From: an uncultured Treponema sp.
Lineage (GTDB): Bacteria > Spirochaetota > Spirochaetia > Treponematales > Treponemataceae
DNA: 5,871 bases
Assembly: GCA_946403565.1 (NCBI GenBank)
Contig: CAMJAJ010000098.1
Coordinates: 1 to 5,871, forward strand
Direction of reading: 5' to 3'
The notes beneath the pieces were generated by a model that worked only from the letters and a program-made list of their open reading frames with translations, had not been told where the DNA came from and searched no databases. Within the stretch, counting starts at the first letter, position 1. Each line of letters opens with the position of its first letter. Of the stretch, positions 1 to 4,688 are shown piece after piece. The position numbers were made by a program, and so were the translations under genes.

Positions 1-897
1 CGCATGCGGGAGCGGGGCGACTTCCCGGCGATGGAGGAACTGCAGAAGGTGCTCGGCCTGCCCACGCTTCCGGTCCGCATCGAAGGTTTCGATATCGCGC
101 ACATCGGGGGCAAGTTCCCCGTCGCGTCGCTAATAAGCTTCTACAACGGAAACCCGGACAAGAAGAACTATCGCGAGTTCAGGCTGAAGACGACCGATGG
201 CATCATCGACGACTTCGCCTCGATGAAGGAGGCGACCAGCCGCCGCTACTCCCGGCTGCTCAACGAAAAGAAGCCCCTGCCCGACCTCATCCTGATAGAC
301 GGAGGAATCGGCCAGGTGAACGCCGTCGATGCCGTCATATCCTCGCTGGGGCTGGACATCCCCATCGCGGGTCTTGCCAAGCGCGATGAAGAAATCTGGC
401 GCCCCCATGCGGCCGGGCCGGTCTGCCTGCCCAAACGGAGCGACGCGCTCCGCCTGCTCCAGCGGGTACGCGATGAAACCCACCGCTTTGCGACAAGCCG
501 AAACCAGGAGCTGCGGACCAAGGAGAACACCATCTCCCCGTTCACGAAGCTGCCCCATGTCGGCACGGAGCGGGACAAGCTTTTGATGAAGGAATATGGA
601 ACGCTTGCTGCCCTTGCCGCTGCCCCGGAGGCGAACATCGCCCGTCTGCTGCACGTGCGGGCAGGACAGGCAAGCGAGATCCTGCTGGCCGCAAAGGATT
701 TGCTGCGGAAACAGGAGGCGGAGAAGGCGAAGGCAGGACTGTCGCTTGACCTGCCGGGAACGACCAAGGAGAAGGCCGCCCGCTACAAAATGAACTCCGA
801 CCTCGCCGCCTCCGCGCTGGAGTTGGACGGGCCGGAAGATACATCAGAGGATGGAACACTGTTGGTCGCCAGCCCCACGGAGGAGGCCGACGGTTAG
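1..897 (+). CDS. uvrC: UvrC, excinuclease ABC subunit C (C-terminal half, 5' end outside window)
   Basis: This is the endonuclease subunit of nucleotide excision repair, which cuts on both sides of a lesion after UvrA/UvrB loading. The frame is open from base 1, so the start lies upstream; about 298 residues of a usual ~600 are seen. Numbering from the Met at base 4, the RNase H-like nuclease domain fills about 20-165. It shows the three acidic/histidine positions known as catalytic in the family: D30 in GFDIAH, D99 in LILIDGGIGQ and H160 in RDETHRFA. A helix-hairpin-helix DNA-binding region follows at 183-230 (LPHVGTERDKLLMKEYG, then a less canonical LLHVRAGQASEIL). The N-terminal GIY-YIG domain and the UvrB-binding region are outside the window. 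Residues 235-297 form a charged tail beyond the usual end of the family. The gene converges on apt. Identity is near certain. Confidence 0.97.
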   Translation, partial: RMRERGDFPAMEELQKVLGLPTLPVRIEGFDIAHIGGKFPVASLISFYNGNPDKKNYREFRLKTTDGIIDDFASMKEATSRRYSRLLNEKKPLPDLILIDGGIGQVNAVDAVISSLGLDIPIAGLAKRDEEIWRPHAAGPVCLPKRSDALRLLQRVRDETHRFATSRNQELRTKENTISPFTKLPHVGTERDKLLMKEYGTLAALAAAPEANIARLLHVRAGQASEILLAAKDLLRKQEAEKAKAGLSLDLPGTTKEKAARYKMNSDLAASALELDGPEDTSEDGTLLVASPTEEADG

Positions 898-898
898 C

Positions 899-952
899 TT
901 GCCAGCCAACGGCCAGCAAACCCAGCGGAGGCCGCGGCTAGCCGGCTGGCAA
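899..952. terminator. Inverted repeat in the uvrC/apt convergent gap, probable bidirectional terminator
   Basis: TTGCCAGCC (899-907) is perfectly complementary to GGCTGGCAA (944-952), giving a 9-bp stem with a 36-nt interior. The interior contains a further small palindrome, GGCTAGCC at 936-943. It lies directly after the uvrC stop and 45 bp past the apt stop, where both transcripts need to end. There is no T-tract on the plus side and only a weak one on the minus side, so it is not a textbook intrinsic terminator. Its role is inferred from position. A third copy of the arm at 982-988 offers an alternative pairing with 944-950. Confidence 0.42.
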
Positions 953-997
953 ACTGTCAGCTGCCAATCCTCAGACCGCCGGCCAGCCACTCAGCCC

Positions 998-1540
998 TTA
1001 GGACGACTCGGAGTTGTAATTGATCAGGGTCGTGGCCTTGATCGGGTCGAGGGCCTTCTCATAGCCCAGGAAGGGAAGGCCGATTACGCCGAACACATCG
1101 GTCACCGTCGCCCCGCCCTGCTCTATCAGATTGTTCGCGGCGCAGAGGGTTCCTCCCGTCGCGATGAGGTCATCCACCAGGAGGATCTTCTGCCCCTTCT
1201 GGATGTCCGTGACGTGCACCTCGATCTCCGCCTGGGCATACTCCAGGCTGTACTTGCAGTTGTAGGTCTTGCCAGGCAGCTTGCCCTTCTTGCGGATCAA
1301 GATGAGGGGCACCCCCACCCGCTCCGCGAAGGGGGCGGCAAAGATGAAGCCGCGGGACTCGATGCCCGCCACCGCATCAATCTTCTTGTCCTTGTAGATC
1401 TCCACCATGCGGTCGATGCAGTACTTGAACGCATCGGGATGCCGCAGGACACCCGTTATATCGTAGAAGAGCACCCCGTGCTTGGGAAAATCCGGCACGC
1501 GGCCCACAACCTTGTCCAATACTTCAAAATCCTTATCCAT
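998..1540 (-). CDS. apt: Adenine phosphoribosyltransferase
   Basis: This cytosolic purine-salvage enzyme converts adenine and PRPP to AMP and pyrophosphate. The 180-residue product has the usual family length. Visible motifs are FPKHGVLFYDIT near the N-terminus (18-29), GIESRGFIFAAP (59-70), the flexible loop RKKGKLPGKT (83-92), and the type I PRPP-binding motif LLVDDLIATGGT (120-131) with the paired aspartates D123 and D124. I chose the ATG at 1540 because AGGAG lies 7 nt upstream and because family members start just before the PDFPKxG region. A longer in-frame start at 1594 would run through the end of the SPFH gene and add 18 unconserved residues. The gene sits 14 bp downstream of the SPFH gene on the same strand and is probably co-transcribed with it. 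Confidence 0.96.
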   Translation of the reverse strand: MDKDFEVLDKVVGRVPDFPKHGVLFYDITGVLRHPDAFKYCIDRMVEIYKDKKIDAVAGIESRGFIFAAPFAERVGVPLILIRKKGKLPGKTYNCKYSLEYAQAEIEVHVTDIQKGQKILLVDDLIATGGTLCAANNLIEQGGATVTDVFGVIGLPFLGYEKALDPIKATTLINYNSESS

Positions 1541-1547
1541 CACTACA

Positions 1548-1552
1548 CTCCT
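1548..1552 (-). promoter_or_regulatory. Ribosome binding site of apt (AGGAG)
   Basis: AGGAG reads on the minus strand with a 7-nt spacer to the ATG at 1540. It decides the short start over the longer frame beginning at 1594. It lies between the SPFH stop (1555-1557) and apt, with no room for a separate promoter in the gap, which supports a shared mRNA. Confidence 0.8.
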
Positions 1553-1554
1553 AT

Positions 1555-2922
1555 TCAGCCCACTATATCGCCGCTGTCGAAGGGGTCTCCGCACTCGGGG
1601 CAGAATTTCGGCGGGTTATGGGGGTCCGAAGGCTCCCAGCCGCACTTGTCGCACTTGTAAAGCGGTGCCCCGGCAGGCTTAGGCTTGCCGCATTCAGAGC
1701 AGAACTTGCCCTTGTTGACCGCGCCGCATGCGCAGGTCCAGCCTGCCGTCTCGGCGGGCTTCTGCGTGCCGCAGTTGGGGCAGAACTTGCCGGTCACGGC
1801 AGAACCGCACTTGGGACAAGTCCAGCCCGCGGCACCGGAAGCGCCGGAAGGAGCCTGCCCGCCGCCCTGCGGAGCAAACCCGCCGGGAGGAGGTGTCTGG
1901 CTGCCCTGCTGGGCCCATGCGTTCATGCCGGGGCCGCCCATGCCGCCCATGCCCATGTTGCCTGCCATGCCCATGCCCATGAAGCCCGTCATAGCGCCTG
2001 CCGTGTTTCCTGCGGCGGTCTTCATGGCCTCCACGGTGCCCATTCCCATCATCGTCTGGTATTTCCTCGGGTCCGATGAGTAGGTCACGTTCAGCTGGGC
2101 GTCCTGCAGCTTCTTCTCGTCATCCTCGTCAGCCTTGATGGACGAAATGTTGAACGAGACTATCTCCATGCCGCGCAGGTTCTTCCACTGGGAGGAAAGC
2201 TGCTGGTTCAACGCCTGGGCAATCTCCAGGGTATGCCCGGGCAGGGCCGTGTAGCGGATTCCATTCTCGGACAGGACGGCGAGGGCCGGCTGCAGGGCTC
2301 CCAAGAGCTCCGACTTCATCTGGCCTTCCAGCTGCTCCTTGGGGTACTCGGAGCTGACGTTGCTCGCTATGTTCGTGTAGAAGCGGATAGGGTCGGTTAT
2401 CCGGAAGCTGTATTCGCCGAAGCACTTTATCCTGACCAGCATCTCCAGGTTCGCCCGCTGGTCGATGACCGTGAAGGGAACAGGCTGCGCCGTGCCGTAC
2501 TTGTTGCTGATTATCTCCTTGGTGTTGACGTAGTAGACCCGCTGGTCTTTCGCAGGCTCCCCGCCAAAGGTGAAGCGCTTGCCGATCTCCTTGAAGGTGG
2601 CAAGGATGCCCTCCCCCAGGTTGCCCGCGAAAATCGACGGCTCCAGCGAGGAGTCGTACTTGTATTCGCCCGGCTCGGCGCACAGTTCGGCGACCTTGCC
2701 GTTTTCCACGATGATCATGCACTGGCCGTCGGCGACGGCTATGATGGAACCCTGGGAGATGACGTTGTCAGACCCCTTCGTGTTCGACGACCGTCCTCCC
2801 GTCTTCTTCTGGCCCTTGACCATCAGAACGTCATTGCTGATTGACTCGCAGTAAAAGTATTCCTTCCACTGGTCGGCCAGAACTCCACCGACCGTGCCCA
2901 CCGCTGCCGATATTAATCCCAT
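1555..2922 (-). CDS. YdjI-like SPFH-domain protein with three C-terminal zinc ribbons
   Basis: This 455-residue protein resembles the stomatin/prohibitin-type family with a C-terminal Zn-ribbon (the YdjI / 'virion core protein-like' group). In Bacillus subtilis, YdjI works with YdjG and YdjH in recruiting the phage-shock protein PspA to membranes, so a membrane-stress scaffold role is the best inference. An N-terminal Gly/Ala segment (1-14) may contact membrane; there is no clear signal peptide. The SPFH-like domain spans about 20-285, including GEYSFRITDPIRFYTNI (169-185) and the IKADEDDEKKLQ region (262-273). A Met/Gly-rich linker (291-333) and a Pro/Gly/Gln segment (334-366) follow. Three ribbons come next: C369/C372/C381/C384, C397/C399/C408/C411 (a CxC knuckle) and C424/C427/C441/C444. 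The ATG at 2922 has a GAGAGG ribosome site 5 nt upstream. It is first in an operon with apt. No pspA or ydjG/H partner is visible here. Confidence 0.9.
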   Translation of the reverse strand: MGLISAAVGTVGGVLADQWKEYFYCESISNDVLMVKGQKKTGGRSSNTKGSDNVISQGSIIAVADGQCMIIVENGKVAELCAEPGEYKYDSSLEPSIFAGNLGEGILATFKEIGKRFTFGGEPAKDQRVYYVNTKEIISNKYGTAQPVPFTVIDQRANLEMLVRIKCFGEYSFRITDPIRFYTNIASNVSSEYPKEQLEGQMKSELLGALQPALAVLSENGIRYTALPGHTLEIAQALNQQLSSQWKNLRGMEIVSFNISSIKADEDDEKKLQDAQLNVTYSSDPRKYQTMMGMGTVEAMKTAAGNTAGAMTGFMGMGMAGNMGMGGMGGPGMNAWAQQGSQTPPPGGFAPQGGGQAPSGASGAAGWTCPKCGSAVTGKFCPNCGTQKPAETAGWTCACGAVNKGKFCSECGKPKPAGAPLYKCDKCGWEPSDPHNPPKFCPECGDPFDSGDIVG

Positions 2923-2924
2923 AG

Positions 2925-2972
2925 CTACCTCTCTTCGCCTGCGGCTCCTGCCGCCGCAGTATAATTCAGCAT
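2925..2972 (-). CDS. Possible 15-codon leader ORF upstream of the SPFH gene
   Basis: On the minus strand, ATG at 2972 opens MLNYTAAAGAAGEER and stops with TAG at 2925-2927, two bases before the SPFH ATG. GGAGGA (2982-2987) lies 9 nt upstream at good spacing. The last codon and stop overlap the SPFH ribosome site, so translation of the two would be coupled. Against it: the best promoter on this strand would start transcription at about 2981, leaving that GGAGGA out of the mRNA, and the peptide is too short to judge by composition. I regard it as a candidate only. Confidence 0.22.
   Translation of the reverse strand: MLNYTAAAGAAGEER
2939..2959 (-). promoter_or_regulatory. Hairpin in the SPFH gene 5' leader
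   Basis: CTGCGGC (2939-2945) and GCCGCAG (2953-2959) form a perfect 7-bp GC-rich stem with a 7-nt loop. It ends 16 nt before the SPFH ATG and 4 nt upstream of its GAGAGG ribosome site. The loop reads GGCAGGA in the mRNA, itself similar to a ribosome site. The stem could influence translation initiation or mRNA stability; that is inferred from position only. It does not match a riboswitch class I recognise. Confidence 0.4.
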
Positions 2973-2987
2973 AGAATGTGTTCCTCC

Positions 2988-3016
2988 ATTTTACAGTACT
3001 TTTCCCTATAAAACAA
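2988..3016 (-). promoter_or_regulatory. Sigma70-like promoter for the SPFH-apt operon
   Basis: On the minus strand the -35 box is TTGTTT (3016 to 3011), followed by a 17-nt spacer and the -10 box TAAAAT (2993 to 2988). This predicts a start near 2981 and a leader of about 59 nt before the SPFH ATG. The boxes match consensus at 4 of 6 (-35) and 5 of 6 (-10), with ideal spacing, in a locally AT-rich patch of an otherwise GC-rich window. No better promoter is visible in the gap; a TATACT at 2963-2958 lacks a -35 box. Confidence 0.6.
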
Positions 3017-3034
3017 GGGCAAAGTTACGGAGGA

Positions 3035-3058
3035 GCCCCTTCCCTCCGGGAAGGTGGC
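3035..3058. repeat. Palindrome between the divergent promoters
   Basis: CCTTCCC (3038-3044) and GGGAAGG (3048-3054) are perfectly complementary around the 3-base centre TCC. With T3055 bulged, GCC (3035-3037) pairs with GGC (3056-3058), giving 10 bp in all. The centre is about 60 bp from the predicted plus-strand start and 65 bp from the minus-strand one. There is no T-tract on either side, and no gene ends here, so it is not a terminator. It could be an operator for a regulator controlling both arms, or one copy of a dispersed intergenic palindrome family; the sequence alone does not decide. Confidence 0.5.
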
Positions 3059-3070
3059 ACATAGGCTCTA

Positions 3071-3099
3071 TTGTCCAAACCGTCCCCTTCCTCTATAAT
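3071..3099 (+). promoter_or_regulatory. Sigma70-like promoter of the thioesterase gene, predicting a leaderless mRNA
   Basis: The -35 box is TTGTCC (3071-3076), with a 17-nt spacer and a perfect -10 box TATAAT (3094-3099). Only six bases separate the -10 box from the ATG at 3106, so the usual +1 falls on or next to the A of the start codon. No Shine-Dalgarno sequence precedes that ATG, which fits a leaderless transcript. Confidence 0.75.
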
Positions 3100-3105
3100 G
3101 AACCC

Positions 3106-3864
3106 ATGTACAAGCTCAGCCTCTATCATGATGACGACCAGACGACATTCCACCGGGAAGATGTGATACGCTTCTCACAGTGCGGGGCATCGGGCAGGCT
3201 TTCCCTCTGCGAACTGCTGCGCCTGACATCGGACACGGCTATCGATGACTACCGCGAGCGGGGCATGTCCTTCCAATACCTGGCAGAGCAGGACATCGCC
3301 ATACTGGTGTCCCGGCTGGCCCTCCGCTTCCATTCCCTGCCGTGCATGAACCAGCGGGTGCAGATTATGACGCGTGAGGAAAAGCCCGAACCGGTGCAGC
3401 TCAAGCGTGCCTACGAGATTACGGGCGAGCAGGGAGAACGGCTCGTCTCCGGACTGAGCACGTGGCTTCTCGTGAACCCCAAGACACGGCGGATCATTCC
3501 GAGCAAGGATTTCACCCTGCGACCCGCCCCCGAGCGGGAGGAGGAGCACGACTGCCTGAAGCCCGGCAAGATTACCCTGCCCCCGGATATGGAGCTGTGG
3601 CACGAACGGACGATCAGCCTGTCCGACATAGACGCGAACCTGCACACCACAAACGCCCGCTACGGGGCCTTCGTGGAGGACGCGCTGCCTCCCGCCCTGC
3701 GCGGCAGGGACTTCACCGACTTCCGCCTGAACTACTCCAAGGAGGCCAGGCTGGACCAGAAGATGCAGGTGTTCGGAAAGGCCTTTGAATCCGAGAAGAA
3801 GCTCGTCATGGCGGGAAAGACGGAAAACGGAAACTCATTCGAAGCGGAGCTGTACTGGAAATGA
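3106..3864 (+). CDS. Acyl-ACP thioesterase (FatA/FatB-like, double hotdog)
   Basis: This enzyme hydrolyses acyl-acyl carrier protein to free fatty acid and ACP in the cytosol. The 252-residue product is normal length for bacterial members. The N-terminal hotdog half covers about 14-140, with VIRFSQCGASGRLSLCELLRL (20-40) and STWLLVNPKTRRI (118-130). The C-terminal half, from about 165, carries LSDIDANLHTTNARY. Its D176, N178 and H180 match the plant DxNxHxNNxxY catalytic motif. E213 in NYSKEA corresponds to the plant catalytic Glu of YRREC, with Ala in place of the following Cys. I keep the ATG at 3106 because the family has about 15-20 residues before the VIRFS strand and because the promoter fits a leaderless start. 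The next in-frame start (GTG, codon 20) would cut into the fold. It overlaps the downstream membrane gene by ATGA. Family assignment is strong; chain-length preference cannot be read. Confidence 0.92.
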   Translation: MYKLSLYHDDDQTTFHREDVIRFSQCGASGRLSLCELLRLTSDTAIDDYRERGMSFQYLAEQDIAILVSRLALRFHSLPCMNQRVQIMTREEKPEPVQLKRAYEITGEQGERLVSGLSTWLLVNPKTRRIIPSKDFTLRPAPEREEEHDCLKPGKITLPPDMELWHERTISLSDIDANLHTTNARYGAFVEDALPPALRGRDFTDFRLNYSKEARLDQKMQVFGKAFESEKKLVMAGKTENGNSFEAELYWK

Positions 3865-4565
3865 GCACGCAGAAAGAAGCATACCTGAACCGGCTGACGG
3901 CCAAGCTCCACGTACAGCACTTCTGGAAGAAGCTGGCCTTCGTCGCAGCCGCGATATTCCTGATGGGGTTCAACCTGTCGCTCCTCATCATGGCCGGATG
4001 GGGAACGGACCCCTACTCCTTCATGAACCTGAACCTGGCCTCGAAGATAGGCTGGACCCTGGGCAACTGGCAGCTGGCGCTCAACGCAGCCATGCTGCTG
4101 TTCACCCTTGCGTTCGGACCCGAACTGATAGGGGCAGGCACCGTCCTGAACATGGTGATGATCGGCTACACGGCGGACCTCTTCTGCTGGCTCTGGGACA
4201 AAAGCGGGCTTGCTCCGCTCGTCCTTTCCGAAGGCCACTTTCCGCTGCGGGTCCTCGTGTTCTCCGTGGGCATACTCTTCTTCGTGGTGACCGCCGCGGT
4301 CTACATGAACTGCGACATGGGGCTTTCCCCCTACGACGCGGCGATAAAGATCATCAGCGGATGGGTACGCAGGATTCCCTACTTCGCCATCCGCATCGTA
4401 TATGACCTGCTCGCGGTCGGCATCGGGCTCGCCGCCGGACTCAGCTCTGCCCGCGGCATACAGGGCTCGCTCCTGGGCTCGCTCATCATGTCCTTCTCCA
4501 TCGGCCCCGCCATAACGGCGGTCGGCCGCTTCATGAAGCAGCACGTCAGCGTGTTCCGGGAGTAA
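3861..4565 (+). CDS. YczE/YitT-like integral membrane protein
   Basis: This is a 234-residue inner-membrane protein of the YczE-like family (biochemical function unknown). About six hydrophobic segments are seen: 25-45, 71-86, 88-111, 131-149, 174-194 and 202-222, after a basic cytoplasmic N-terminus. Two similar loops, GWGTDPYSFMNLNL (46-59) and DMGLSPYDAAIKI (152-164), suggest an internal duplication typical of this family. The end GSLLGSLIMSFSIGPAI (202-218) resembles the family's Gly-rich last helix. The ATG at 3861 overlaps the thioesterase TGA as ATGA, with GGAG 11 nt upstream, so translation is probably coupled. In Bacillus, yczE lies beside sfp, which activates carrier proteins, and it has been linked to lipopeptide production. 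A link to acyl-chain metabolism here is an inference. Transporter or other membrane roles remain open. Confidence 0.82.
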   Translation: MSTQKEAYLNRLTAKLHVQHFWKKLAFVAAAIFLMGFNLSLLIMAGWGTDPYSFMNLNLASKIGWTLGNWQLALNAAMLLFTLAFGPELIGAGTVLNMVMIGYTADLFCWLWDKSGLAPLVLSEGHFPLRVLVFSVGILFFVVTAAVYMNCDMGLSPYDAAIKIISGWVRRIPYFAIRIVYDLLAVGIGLAAGLSSARGIQGSLLGSLIMSFSIGPAITAVGRFMKQHVSVFRE

Positions 4566-4579
4566 GGGCGTCCGCCTCA

Positions 4580-4600
4580 GCCGCCCCGGCCGGGGCCGGC
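4580..4600 (+). terminator. GC-rich palindrome after the YczE-like gene, possible terminator
   Basis: GCCCCGGCCGGGGC (4583-4596) is self-complementary and folds as a 5-bp stem with a GGCC loop. Three more pairs (4580-4582 with 4598-4600) form if C4597 is bulged. It starts 15 bp after the YczE-like stop. There is no T-tract after it, so it is at best a weak or factor-assisted terminator for the plus-strand pair. The stronger stem at 4619-4649 may also stop that transcript. Confidence 0.35.
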
Positions 4601-4610
4601 AGGATCCCCC

Positions 4611-4649
4611 ATAAAACAAACCGGCCGCCTCAGAACGAAGCGGCCGGTT
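4611..4649 (-). terminator. Intrinsic terminator of the pot operon
   Basis: Reading on the minus strand, AACCGGCCGC (4649-4640) pairs with GCGGCCGGTT (4628-4619): a perfect 10-bp GC-rich stem with an 11-nt loop. It is followed at once by TTTGTTTTAT (4620-4611; the first T's are shared with the stem edge). This is the classical stem plus T-tract, 40 bp past the potD stop. On the plus strand the stem has no T-tract after it, but could still help end the converging transcript. Confidence 0.85.
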
Positions 4650-4688
4650 CCATTCAGAACGTATCCAACTCAGACCGTGCAATCCCGC

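Noticed and set aside
1541..1594. Longer apt start at 1594 giving 18 extra residues
   Set aside because: The added part overlaps the SPFH coding end and is not family-like; AGGAG at 1548-1552 places the start at 1540.
851..1660. 269-codon open frame on the plus strand over the apt gene
   Set aside because: It covers the uvrC end, the terminator region and all of apt in antisense; the apt protein on the other strand is unmistakable.
1886..1990. Repeated GCCCATGCC-like units as a DNA repeat or array
   Set aside because: They are the codons of the Met/Gly-rich linker in the SPFH protein and lack the regular unit and spacers of a CRISPR or tandem array.
2233..2844. 203-codon open frame on the plus strand opposite the SPFH gene
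   Set aside because: Composition of an antisense shadow (Val/Leu/Asp/Arg-rich), no ribosome site and no domain.
2958..2963. TATACT as the -10 box of the SPFH promoter
   Set aside because: No -35 box at 16-18 nt upstream, where the sequence is GGAGGAA; the TTGTTT/TAAAAT pair further up is better.
3006..3016. ATAAAACAA occurring both here and at 4611-4619, as a possible repeat
   Set aside because: Nine bases of A-rich sequence; one copy is the -35 region of a promoter and the other the T-tract of a terminator on the opposite strand. Coincidence is the simpler account.
3732..4682. 316-codon open frame on the minus strand opposite the thioesterase end and YczE-like gene
   Set aside because: It spans two real genes and both their boundaries, has no family resemblance and would run through the terminator stem at 4619-4649.
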